Shown: positions 17,267 through 24,487 of the stretch, one piece after another
Layout of the letters: every line of letters begins with the position of its first letter
How positions within the stretch are numbered: position 1 is the first letter of the stretch
Source: DATJLQ01 sp035509415
GTDB lineage: Bacteria; Pseudomonadota; Alphaproteobacteria; JACZXZ01
NCBI GenBank assembly: GCA_035509415.1
Contig: DATJLQ010000203.1
Span: 1-40,609 of the forward strand
Reading direction: 5' to 3'
Length of the DNA stretch: 40,609 nt
Translations under genes and position numbers: made by a program
Notes under the pieces: model-generated
Database searches by the model: none
Told to the model about the DNA's origin: nothing
The model's input: the letters and a program-made list of their open reading frames with translations, nothing else

Positions 17267-18289
17267 TCAGCCGCCTTGAGGTACGGTCGGCGCCGCGCCG
17301 CGTTCGGCGGGGGCGAGCGGCGTGCCCGGCCCGGACTCGGGCATTGTCTGGGGCATGGCCAGGGGCGCGGACTGGGGCGCGGCCAGGGGCGCGGACCCGC
17401 GCACGGGCTGGTCGGCATCGGCGACGAGGGCCGCGATGCCGCCCACGGCATTGGCCGCGACGGCCGCCGAGATCTCGCTCCAGATTTGGCTCAAGAGCCG
17501 GCTCGGCACGTCGTTCTCCTGGCTCACCTGGCCGAGCTCCTTGCCGTCGGGCCTGGTGAGGCGCCAGACCACCTTGACGTGGCGCGTCGCGGCGTCGAGC
17601 GGCGTCACCTCGACCTTGGCCGCGAGCAGGAGCGAGTCCGGCGTGCGCGCCTCGACCACCTTCACCTGCGCGCCCTTGAGCGCCGTCTCGATCGCGCGCC
17701 GCAACGCGACGTCGCCCGACGCCGCGGGCGCTCCCTCGATTCCGGTCACGAACACGCCGCGTCCGCCGGCGCTCTTGTCGACGACGCTGCCGGCGCCGCC
17801 GCGCGGCTCGACCGCGTCGCCCTCGAGGCCCTTGATCATCTCGCGCGCCGCGGCGTTGCTCGCGTCGTCGAGGAGGCGCAGGCGCAAGCCGGGCGACGCG
17901 GGATCGGCGCCCGCCGGGAGCCGCTGGTCGTAGCGCGCGACCGCGGCGCCCGCGGCGTCGTCGAGCTCCCAGTCGATGACGCCCGCGCGATAGCGCCCGG
18001 CGATGCGATAAAGGGCGCGCGCGTCGGGCCCGGGCTCGACCTTGACCGGCACGTCGCGCGTCTCGAGCGCCTGCGCCATGGCGCGGGCGAGCTCGGTCGA
18101 GAGCGGCTCGGCGAGGCCCGCGACCGGTGCCACCGCGATCAGCTCGGCCTCGCTGCGATAGTCCGCGACCTCGGGCGGCAGCGGCTTCGCCTCGGGCTGG
18201 AACGGGTGCGGCTCGTCGATGCAGCCGGCGCTCGCGAGGAGCGCCGTCAGGGACGCGACGCGCCAGGCGTTGCGGAGGCGCTTTCCCAT
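17267..18289 (-). CDS. putative lipoprotein of unknown function
   Basis: A 340-residue protein with a lipoprotein signal peptide: basic MGKRLRNAWR, hydrophobic VASLTALLASAGC, with the lipobox Cys at residue 23. The mature part has an alternating hydrophobic pattern, for example YRSEAELIAVAPVAGLAEP and HVKVVWRLTRPDGKELGQVSQEN. That pattern resembles periplasmic lipoproteins built of repeated small alpha/beta domains. The end is a proline- and methionine-rich low-complexity tail. I do not recognise a family. A GTG at 18298 overlapping the pgeF stop is an alternative start 3 codons earlier. It is the last gene of the hldD-lgt-methyltransferase-pgeF run, which suggests an envelope role by context only. 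Confidence 0.75.
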   Translation of the reverse strand: MGKRLRNAWRVASLTALLASAGCIDEPHPFQPEAKPLPPEVADYRSEAELIAVAPVAGLAEPLSTELARAMAQALETRDVPVKVEPGPDARALYRIAGRYRAGVIDWELDDAAGAAVARYDQRLPAGADPASPGLRLRLLDDASNAAAREMIKGLEGDAVEPRGGAGSVVDKSAGGRGVFVTGIEGAPAASGDVALRRAIETALKGAQVKVVEARTPDSLLLAAKVEVTPLDAATRHVKVVWRLTRPDGKELGQVSQENDVPSRLLSQIWSEISAAVAANAVGGIAALVADADQPVRGSAPLAAPQSAPLAMPQTMPESGPGTPLAPAERGAAPTVPQGG

Positions 18290-18294
18290 CCCGC

Positions 18295-19077
18295 TCACAC
18301 GAGCACGATCGCCGAAAGGGCGCGGCCGTATTCCTTTTCGCCTTCGTGGGTGTTGCGCCGGTAGCTGAAGAAGAGCGAGGGCTCGGAATAGGTGTCGTGG
18401 TCGACGATGTCGACCGCGGCGAGCCCGAGCGCCGAGAGTCGGCGTGCGACATAGCCGGGGAGATCGAACATGAAATGGCCCGCGCGCGTGCTCGCTGCGA
18501 AGAAGTCGCGTGCGTCCGCGTCGCGCGCGAGGAAGGGCTCGGGAAAGCCGGGTCCGACCTCGTAGGAGCTTTGGGCGATCGAGGGGCCGATCGCGGCCGA
18601 GATCGAGCGGCGCTTCGCCCCCAGCGTCTCCATCGCGGCGACCGTCGCCTCGACGATGCCGCCGAGCGCCCCGCGCCAGCCCGCATGGGCGGCGCCGATG
18701 ACGCGCGCGTGGGGATCGGCGAAGAGCACCGGCGCGCAGTCGGCCGCGAGCACGCCGAGGGCGAGGCCGCGCGCGCGCGTCGCCATGCCGTCGATCTTGG
18801 GGCGCGCGTCCGGCGCGAAGGGGGCCGCGATCGCGCGCGCCTCGGCCGAATGGACTTGATAGGCGGTCGCCAGCGCCTCGCCCGAAAGGCCGAAGGCCGC
18901 CATCGCGCGGCCGCGATTCTCGGCCACCGCACGCCCATCGTCGCCCGAGCCCAAGCCGCAATTGAGCGACGCGTAGACGCCTTGGCTCACGCCGCCGCGA
19001 CGCGTGAAGAAGCCGTGGCGCACGCCCGGGAGCGCCGCAAGCGTCTCGCTTTCGAACGGGGTCGCGGGCAAGTTCAT
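18295..19077 (-). CDS. pgeF: peptidoglycan editing factor PgeF (YfiH, laccase-domain/purine nucleoside phosphorylase fold)
   Basis: A 260-residue member of the DUF152/YfiH family. It contains HGFFTRRGGVS near the N-terminus, VHSAEARAI, and the metal-site segments VLAADCAPVLFAD (Cys) and IGAAHAGWRGALGGIVEATV (His). GPSIAQSSYEVGPGF follows. E. coli PgeF prevents wrong residues entering peptidoglycan precursors, and other members phosphorolyse purine nucleosides. ATG 19077 is the only usable start: the next upstream in-frame ATG, at 19128, hits a stop six codons later. The start lies inside a tandem 17-base repeat that separates it from the preceding gene. Confidence 0.93.
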   Translation of the reverse strand: MNLPATPFESETLAALPGVRHGFFTRRGGVSQGVYASLNCGLGSGDDGRAVAENRGRAMAAFGLSGEALATAYQVHSAEARAIAAPFAPDARPKIDGMATRARGLALGVLAADCAPVLFADPHARVIGAAHAGWRGALGGIVEATVAAMETLGAKRRSISAAIGPSIAQSSYEVGPGFPEPFLARDADARDFFAASTRAGHFMFDLPGYVARRLSALGLAAVDIVDHDTYSEPSLFFSYRRNTHEGEKEYGRALSAIVLV

Positions 19078-19147
19078 GGCGCGGGCAAGTTCATGGCGTG
19101 GAAAAGTTCATGGCGCGAAAAGGCTCATGGGCGGAAAAGCTCATGGC
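19064..19147. repeat. five tandem 16-17-base repeats at the methyltransferase-pgeF junction
   Basis: Units at 19064-19080, 19081-19097 (identical to the first), 19098-19114, 19115-19131 and 19132-19147. The plus-strand consensus is close to GCGGAAAAGTTCATGGC. On the coding (minus) strand each unit carries CATGA. The pgeF ATG is in the first unit and the methyltransferase TGA is in the last. Because 17 is not a multiple of three, successive ATGs change frame. Confidence 0.9.
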
Positions 19148-20241
19148 GCGGGGCGTTCCTGCGCCTCGAAACCCGCCGGCGCGCCGAGCGCCGGCGCGGC
19201 GATCGCCATCGCCTTGAACAGCGTGCCCATTTCGGACGCGTCGATCAAGCGCCCGAGGGCCAGGCGCACGGCGCGGGCCTTCTCGCCGTCGGCGCCTTGG
19301 AGCCGGTCGGCGCGCTCGCGAATGCCGAGGCGTGTGAGGAACACGCCTTGGGGCACCGGGCCGTAGACCGAGGCGCCCGCCTCGCGCGCCGCGCGCGCAA
19401 GGGTCGCGAAGTCGACATGGGCGGTGAGATCGGCGGTGCCGGGCGCCTCGAGCGGATCGTGGCGGCGGTGCCGATGGAGCGCCTGGAGCGTTGTGCCCGC
19501 GGTGCTCTCGGCCGGGCCGTAATCGATCAGGAGCGCTACACCCCCTTGCGTTACGACGCGCTCGGCGAGTGCTGCCGCGTACCCGATCGCGGCGGGCGAG
19601 ATCTCGACCACGGTGCCGGGCTCGGCGCGCGCGAAAGCGGGCGGCAGCAGCGCCTCGGCCCCGCTCGGCCCGGCTGCGAGCACGAAGCGGAACCGCTCAC
19701 GGGCCGCGTCCCAATCCACCAGCCGCTCGCGCCAGCCGCTCCTTGTGCGCTCGAGCATCAGGATCGGCAGCGCGTCGAGGAACTCGTTGCCGAGGACGAT
19801 CGCGGGCCCGTCGGGCACGCTCGCGAGGGTCTCGTGCCAGGAAACCTCGGCGCCCGCGAGGCGCTCGCGTTGGAGCGAACGCAGCGTCTCGCTCGCCTCG
19901 AGAAGATGGACGCGCGCGGCATCCAGAAAGCCGGGCACGAAACGCGCCGCGCGCAAGAGGTCGGCCATCATGAGGCCGCGCCCGGGCCCGAGCTCGACCA
20001 GGCGCACGGGGCGCGGACTGCCCATGGATTGCCAGGCGACGCCGCACCAGAGGCCGATGAGCTCGCCGAACATCTGGCTGATCTCGGGGCCGGTCACGTA
20101 GTCGCCCGCCTCGCCCAGCACGCGGCTGGTCGCGTAGTAGCCGGCGGTCGGATGCCACAAGGCCTCGCTCATGTAGTCGGCGAGGCTCACGGGACCTTTG
20201 AGCGCGATCAGCCGGCGCAGATGCTCGGCAAGGTCGCCCAT
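19141..20241 (-). CDS. class I SAM-dependent methyltransferase, MidA/NDUFAF7 type
   Basis: A 366-residue protein of the DUF185 family. It starts MGDLAEHLRRLIALKGPVSL and has HPTAGYYATSRVLGEAGDYVT, the SAM-binding glycine motif VRLVELGPGRGLMMADLLRA, VLGNEFLDALPI and GGVALLIDYGP. In mitochondria NDUFAF7 dimethylates an arginine of a complex I subunit. The bacterial orthologue is presumed to act on its own NADH dehydrogenase, but that is inference here. ATG 20241 gives the conserved N-terminus. It follows lgt by 11 bases in the same operon. The C-terminus is alanine- and glutamate-rich and ends in the repeat tract. Confidence 0.9.
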   Translation of the reverse strand: MGDLAEHLRRLIALKGPVSLADYMSEALWHPTAGYYATSRVLGEAGDYVTGPEISQMFGELIGLWCGVAWQSMGSPRPVRLVELGPGRGLMMADLLRAARFVPGFLDAARVHLLEASETLRSLQRERLAGAEVSWHETLASVPDGPAIVLGNEFLDALPILMLERTRSGWRERLVDWDAARERFRFVLAAGPSGAEALLPPAFARAEPGTVVEISPAAIGYAAALAERVVTQGGVALLIDYGPAESTAGTTLQALHRHRRHDPLEAPGTADLTAHVDFATLARAAREAGASVYGPVPQGVFLTRLGIRERADRLQGADGEKARAVRLALGRLIDASEMGTLFKAMAIAAPALGAPAGFEAQERPAP

Positions 20242-20252
20242 GCCGGGCTCCC

Positions 20253-21110
20253 TCAGCCTTTCTTCTCGGCCTTGGGCGCGGCCTTGCTCTCGGATTTCGG
20301 CTCGGGCTTGGGCTGGAACGCGTTCGGGTCGATCGGCTTCGCGGTCCAGATCAGCCAGGCGCCGTAGAAGATGAGCGGGATCGAGTAGATCTGGCCCGCG
20401 GTCAGGCCGAAGGCGAGATAGCCCATGAAGGAGTCGGGCTCGCGGAAGAACTCGGCGATGATGCGCGCGCAGCCATAGCCGATGAGGAACAGGCCGGCGA
20501 TGTAGCCGGGGCGCGCGCGATAGCCCTTGCGGCGCACGACGTAGAGGATCGAGAACAGGACGATCCCTTCGAGAAACGCCTCGTAGAGCTGGCTCGGATG
20601 GCGCGGGACGTTGCCCCCGCTCGGGAAGATCATGCCCCAGGGCAGGTGGGTCGGCCGGCCCCACAGCTCGCCGTTGATGAAGTTGGCGATGCGCCCGAAG
20701 AAGAGCCCGATCGGCACCGCGCACACGACCGCGTCGCCCACCATGCGGAAGGAGAGCTTCTCGCGCCGCGCGAACAGGGCCAGGGCCGCGATCACGCCGA
20801 TGAGCCCGCCATGGAACGACATCCCGCCGTGCCACAACTCGAACATCTGCAGGGGATGGGCCCAGTAGAAGATCGGCTGGTAGAACAGGATGTAGCCGAG
20901 CCGGCCGCCGAGCACGATGCCGAAGGTGCACCAGACCACGAGGTCGTCGACCTGGATCGCATTCATGATGCGCGGCGCCTGGCGCACGATCTGGCGCACA
21001 TGGACCCAGCCGATCAGGATGCCGGTGATGTAGGCGAGCGCGTACCAGCGGATCTCGAGCGGGCCGAGCTTGATCGCGATCGGGTCGAAGCCGGGGAATT
21101 GGAGGGCCAT
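20253..21110 (-). CDS. lgt: prolipoprotein diacylglyceryl transferase
   Basis: A 285-residue inner-membrane enzyme that transfers diacylglycerol from phosphatidylglycerol to the lipobox cysteine of prolipoproteins. It has about seven helices. Characteristic segments are IRWYALAYITGILIGW, the LGGRLGYILFY helix, WHGGMSFHGGLIG, the Lgt signature GRIANFINGELWGRPTHLPW (with the essential Arg and Asn) and HPSQLYEAFLEG. The C-terminus is extended by a Lys/Pro/Glu/Ala tail of about 20 residues not needed for the fold. It lies 27 bases after hldD. The lipoprotein gene further downstream in the same run is a natural substrate. Confidence 0.97.
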   Translation of the reverse strand: MALQFPGFDPIAIKLGPLEIRWYALAYITGILIGWVHVRQIVRQAPRIMNAIQVDDLVVWCTFGIVLGGRLGYILFYQPIFYWAHPLQMFELWHGGMSFHGGLIGVIAALALFARREKLSFRMVGDAVVCAVPIGLFFGRIANFINGELWGRPTHLPWGMIFPSGGNVPRHPSQLYEAFLEGIVLFSILYVVRRKGYRARPGYIAGLFLIGYGCARIIAEFFREPDSFMGYLAFGLTAGQIYSIPLIFYGAWLIWTAKPIDPNAFQPKPEPKSESKAAPKAEKKG

Positions 21111-21137
21111 CTTGTCTCGCGTCGCTGGTTCGGGGGG

Positions 21138-22121
21138 TCAGAGGTAGCGGTCGGGCCGGGCGAGATAATCCTTCACGTAGCGCGCGACGCCGTCCTCGAG
21201 CTCGGTGAAGGCGGCATCGTAGCCCGCGGCCCGCAGCCGCGCCATGCGCGCCTCGGTGAAATATTGGTAACGATCGCGAATCTCGACCGGCGTGTCGACG
21301 TAGCGGATCTCGGGCGGCTTGCCCAGGGCCGCGAACACGGCGCGCGCGAGATCGGCGAAGCTGCGCGCCTTGCCGGTGCCGAGATTGAAGAGGCCGCTCG
21401 CCGCCGGGCGGTCGAGGAGCCAAAGCATGACGGAAACGCAATCGCCGACCCAGATGAAGTCGCGTAGCTGGCCGCCGTCGGGATAGCGCGGATTGTGCGA
21501 GCGGAACAGCACCGCCGGCTCGCCCGCCGCGACGCGGCCATGGACCTGCTCGACCACGCTGCGCATCGAGCCCTTGTGGTACTCGTTCGGGCCGTAGACG
21601 TTGAAGAAGCGCAAGCCCGCCCATTGGGGCGGGCGCTCGGCTCCCTCGGCCGCGAGCTGGGTCGCGCGCCGGTCGAACAGGAGCTTGCTCCAGCCATAGG
21701 GATTCATCGGCCTCAGCTTCGCGAGCGCCTCGGCGCTCATGTCGTCGTCGAAGCCGGCCGAGCCGTCGCCATAGACCGCGGCCGAGGAGGCGTAGATGAG
21801 ACGCACGCCGTGGCGCGCGCACCAGTCCCAAAGCTCGAGCGAGAGGGTGAAGTTGGTCCGCAGGATCAAGTCCGCATCGCGCTCGGTAGTGGCCGAGATG
21901 GCGCCCAGGTGGAAGATCGCCTCGATGCGGCCCGCGTGCCGGTCGAGATAGGCGAGGAGCCCGTCGGGCTCGACGAACGCGGCGAGCCGGCGTTTCGCGA
22001 CGTTCTTCCACTTCTCGCTTTCGCCCAGGCGGTCGCAGAGCGCCACCTCGATGCCGCGCGCCTCGAGCGCCGCGACCAGGTTCGAGCCGATGAAGCCGGC
22101 GCCGCCGGTGACCAGGATCAT
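21138..22121 (-). CDS. hldD: ADP-glyceromanno-heptose 6-epimerase
   Basis: A 327-residue short-chain dehydrogenase-type epimerase that makes ADP-L-glycero-D-manno-heptose for the lipopolysaccharide core. It starts with the NAD(P) loop ILVTGGAGFIGSNLVAAL. The catalytic pair is Y142 and K146 in NPYGWSKLLFD, with Ser near SSAAVYGDG. HldD-specific segments are ESEKWKN, HLGAISATTERDAD, RFFNVYGPNEYHKG and MRSVVEQVH. Length and start agree with the family; sequence upstream of ATG 22121 is unrelated. It heads the envelope run leading to lgt. It indicates a heptose-containing LPS. Confidence 0.95.
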   Translation of the reverse strand: MILVTGGAGFIGSNLVAALEARGIEVALCDRLGESEKWKNVAKRRLAAFVEPDGLLAYLDRHAGRIEAIFHLGAISATTERDADLILRTNFTLSLELWDWCARHGVRLIYASSAAVYGDGSAGFDDDMSAEALAKLRPMNPYGWSKLLFDRRATQLAAEGAERPPQWAGLRFFNVYGPNEYHKGSMRSVVEQVHGRVAAGEPAVLFRSHNPRYPDGGQLRDFIWVGDCVSVMLWLLDRPAASGLFNLGTGKARSFADLARAVFAALGKPPEIRYVDTPVEIRDRYQYFTEARMARLRAAGYDAAFTELEDGVARYVKDYLARPDRYL

Positions 22122-22239
22122 GGGGCGCTTTATAGGGGCCGGGGGTAGGGGCCGCAAGCCGGCCTCGCCGGCCCGGCCCGGATTGCGGGCCGAGGCGCGC
22201 CGCGCCATACTCGGGCCCGCTGAAGCCCGGGAGCGATCT

Positions 22240-22518
22240 ATGCAGACCGAGAACCGCATCCTCGACGATCTCGCGCGCCTGACCAGCGGAGCGCTGGGCT
22301 CGCTCGCGAGCCTCAAGGGCGAGATCGACGCGTTGGTGCGCCAGCGCCTCGAGCGGCTCCTGGGCGAGATGGAGCTCGTGAGCCGGGAGGAGTTCGAGGC
22401 GGCGAAAGCGCTCGCCGCCAATGCCCGCGTCGCGGCCGAAGCGCTCGAGGCGCGCTTGGCAGCCCTCGAAGCGGCCCTCAAGGCGGCCGGCATCGCCCTT
22501 CCCGAGGATCGGAGCTAA
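22240..22518 (+). CDS. ubiK: ubiquinone biosynthesis accessory factor UbiK (BMFP family)
   Basis: A 92-residue protein, MQTENRILDDLARLTSGALG onward. The N-terminal half is amphipathic. The C-terminal half is a strong coiled coil (SREEFEAAKALAANARVAAEALEARLAALEAAL), which is the BMFP/YqiC arrangement. UbiK binds membranes and UbiJ to promote the aerobic hydroxylations of ubiquinone synthesis. The start is preceded by GGGAG. It diverges from hldD with 118 bases between the two starts. An AT-rich tract follows. Confidence 0.88.
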   Translation: MQTENRILDDLARLTSGALGSLASLKGEIDALVRQRLERLLGEMELVSREEFEAAKALAANARVAAEALEARLAALEAALKAAGIALPEDRS

Positions 22519-22783
22519 GTCCCCAACCCACTAGATGGAGGGTAATCTGAGGTCAGAACCACAAGATATTGAGTTATCCACAATATTTTGGCGGCTGTAA
22601 CCAAAATATAGCCATAATTTGTAAAAGCGTTCTTGAAGTCCAAGATCAAATTTGTCAGGCTACCGTCCATGGTAGGACGGCGGCGGGACCCTACACAATC
22701 CCTAGAAAGAGGTTGGACTCCAACCGAGCGGCGAGGTTTCTCGCGGCCACCGACTGCCTGCGTGGACAGGAGGGCGCAAACGA
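22519..22783 (+). promoter_or_regulatory. AT-rich intergenic island with DnaA box and three inverted repeats, upstream of the YbjN-like gene
   Basis: This stretch is visibly richer in A and T than its neighbours. It holds a perfect DnaA box, TTATCCACA, at 22574-22582. A 9-bp inverted repeat, ATATTTTGG/CCAAAATAT, spans 22583-22591 and 22601-22609 around a 9-base spacer. A 6-bp hairpin, CCGTCC/GGACGG, is at 22663-22680, and a 7+1+7 palindrome, GGTTGGA-C-TCCAACC, is at 22711-22725. No convincing -35/-10 pair could be placed. I see no real coding frame. Confidence 0.55.
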
Positions 22784-23290
22784 ATGTCGACCCGGACCGT
22801 GGAATTGGAGAGCTCTTCCCGACCCAATCCGCTCGATCTTGTGGAGGAGATCGTCAGCGCGCATGACTGGCCGTTCGACCGGTGCAGCACCGACGAAATG
22901 GTGGTCGACATCACCGGGCAGTGGTGCAACTACCACCTTCATTTCGCCTGGCTCGAGGATCTGAGTGCCATGCACTTCTCCTGCGCGCTCGACATGCGCG
23001 TGCCGCGCGCAAAGCGGTCGCCGGTCGCCGAGCTCCTGTGCATGGTCAACGAGAAGCTCTGGCTCGGCCATTTCGACGTCGCCGAGGATGACGGCATGCC
23101 GATCTTCCGGCACACGACGTTGCTCCGCGGCGCGACCGGCCCGACGGTCGAGCAGCTCGAGGATCTGGTCGACATCGCGATCACCGAGTGCGAGCGCTTC
23201 TATCCCGCGTTCCAGTTCGTGACCTGGGGCGGAAAATCGCCCAAGCAGTCGATCGAGGCGGCCCTTCTCGACACGGTGGGCGAAGCCTGA
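22784..23290 (+). CDS. YbjN domain-containing protein
   Basis: A 168-residue cytosolic protein. It has the YbjN core: NPLDLVEEIVSAHDWPFDRC, MVVDITGQWCNYHLHFAW, MHFSCALDMRVP, LLCMVNEKLWLGHFDV and PIFRHTTLLRG. YbjN-like proteins resemble type III secretion chaperones in fold and have been tied to stress tolerance and motility control, but no biochemical activity is agreed. AGGAGG stands 9 bases before the ATG. It is preceded by the AT-rich regulatory island, and proC begins 83 bases after it. Confidence 0.9.
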   Translation: MSTRTVELESSSRPNPLDLVEEIVSAHDWPFDRCSTDEMVVDITGQWCNYHLHFAWLEDLSAMHFSCALDMRVPRAKRSPVAELLCMVNEKLWLGHFDVAEDDGMPIFRHTTLLRGATGPTVEQLEDLVDIAITECERFYPAFQFVTWGGKSPKQSIEAALLDTVGEA

Positions 23291-23373
23291 CGCGTCTTCC
23301 CTGCGGCAGTTGGACGCTGTCCGGCGCCGAGCGGATGCTCGCCAATTGCGCGCCGCCCCTATAAGCTTCTCCC

Positions 23374-24183
23374 ATGAAGGCGCGCATTCTCCTGGTTGGC
23401 GGCGGCAAGATGGGCGGCTCGATGCTCGCGGGCTGGCTCGCGCGCGGCCTGCCGCGCGACGACGCGCTCGTGGTCGAGCCGGGCTTGGCCGCCGCGGCGT
23501 TGGCCAAGCTCCACCGCGTCGGCGTGCTCGCGACCCCGGACGCGATCGATCCCGGGTTCCGTCCCGAGGTCGTCGCCTTCGCGGTCAAGCCGCAGATGGT
23601 CGACACGGTCGCCCCCGCCTATGCGCGCTTCGCGGGCTCGGCGCTCTTCATGTCGATCGCCGCCGGGAAATCGATCGCGACCTATCGGAAGCATCTCGGC
23701 CCGCGCGCGGCGATCGTGCGCGTGATGCCCAACACGCCGGCCGCGATCGGCCGCGGCATGAGCGTGTGCTGCGCCGGGGGCGGCGTCTCCGACGCCCAGC
23801 GCCAGCTCTGCGGCGAGCTCATGGCGGCGGTGGGCGAGGTCGCCTGGGTCGAGGACGAGGCGCTGCTCGATCCGGTGACCGCGGTCTCGGGCAGCGGCCC
23901 GGCCTATGTGTTCCTGCTCGCCGAGGCGCTCGCCGCCGCGGGCGTCAAGGCGGGGCTCGAGCCCGAGCTCGCGATGCGCCTCGCGCGCGCGACCGTCGCG
24001 GGGTCGGGCGAGCTGCTGGCGCGCGCCGAGGAGAGTGCGGCCCAGCTGCGCCAGAACGTCACCAGCCCGGCCGGCACCACCCAGGCGGCGCTCGAAATCC
24101 TGATGGGGCCCGGGGGATTCCAGGATTTGCTCGACCGGGCGGTCGAGGCAGCCACCCGGCGCGCCCGAGACCTCGCAAGCTAA
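23374..24183 (+). CDS. proC: pyrroline-5-carboxylate reductase
   Basis: A 269-residue enzyme that reduces pyrroline-5-carboxylate to proline with NAD(P)H. The dinucleotide loop is LLVGGGKMGGSMLAGWL. Further family segments are AFAVKPQMVD, VRVMPNTPAAIGRGMSV, AVSGSGPAYVFLLAEAL and the C-terminal proline-binding QNVTSPAGTTQAALE. The YbjN-proC order is common in alphaproteobacteria. There is no strong ribosome site before ATG 23374. A 304-base non-coding stretch follows it. Confidence 0.96.
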   Translation: MKARILLVGGGKMGGSMLAGWLARGLPRDDALVVEPGLAAAALAKLHRVGVLATPDAIDPGFRPEVVAFAVKPQMVDTVAPAYARFAGSALFMSIAAGKSIATYRKHLGPRAAIVRVMPNTPAAIGRGMSVCCAGGGVSDAQRQLCGELMAAVGEVAWVEDEALLDPVTAVSGSGPAYVFLLAEALAAAGVKAGLEPELAMRLARATVAGSGELLARAEESAAQLRQNVTSPAGTTQAALEILMGPGGFQDLLDRAVEAATRRARDLAS

Positions 24184-24487
24184 CGCCCGAAATTGGCTGG
24201 ATTTTCCCCGGCTTTTCCGCTAAATCAGCGGCCGTCAGAGTTACCTTGAACTTTAGCAAAGCTTTGGCATAAGCTTTGCTTAATATTTGCCGTAGGGCTC
24301 CTCAACCCTAAAAAGGCTCGGAAATCCGGGGCGAAGGCAGGGATGGGGAGCGATCTGCGGCGCAATTTGCGAAGCAGAGGTCCAGGACGAGGAACCCGGC
24401 CACGAGGCCGGGAGGCAAGGCGAAAAGGGTCGGTCCCCGGCGTGCCTCGCGCCCAAGGCCGGCTCGGCCGTCTAGAAGGAGGTTCTC
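24184..24487 (+). other. 304-base non-coding leader between proC and the repeat-protein gene
   Basis: No plausible gene here. The first 110 bases are AT-rich and hold the dyad described separately. From about 24310 the sequence becomes G-rich and structured: CGCAA/TTGCG at 24361-24371, a 7-bp stem CCCGGCC/GGCCGGG with an ACGA loop at 24395-24412, and GGCCG/CGGCC at 24457-24469. It ends in AAGGAGG at 24476-24482. This looks like a long 5' untranslated region. I could not match it to a known riboswitch. Confidence 0.5.
24246..24280 (+). promoter_or_regulatory. perfect 10-bp inverted repeat overlapping a possible promoter
   Basis: AGCAAAGCTT (24255-24264) and AAGCTTTGCT (24271-24280) are perfect inverse complements around TGGCAT. 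A weak promoter, TTGAAC at 24246-24251 and ATAAGC at 24269-24274 (17-base spacing), would be covered by the dyad, as expected for a repressor operator. The stem is AT-rich with no T-run after it, so a proC terminator is less likely. Confidence 0.45.

Noticed and set aside
22519..22783. Chromosomal replication origin
   Set aside because: Only one perfect DnaA box, no cluster of boxes, and no dnaA, hemE, gidA or parAB genes nearby. The AT-rich tract alone is not enough.
22569..22964. A 131-codon frame in the AT-rich island
   Set aside because: No ribosome site, it overlaps the YbjN-like start in another frame, and its codon use is unlike that of real genes here.
24255..24280. proC terminator
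   Set aside because: The perfect stem is AT-rich and is followed by TAATATTT, not a T-run. An operator is more likely.
24395..24412. Guanidine-II (mini-ykkC) riboswitch
   Set aside because: The hairpin has the required C-ACGA-G loop, but the family needs two such hairpins and no second one is found. The downstream genes are also not guanidine exporters.
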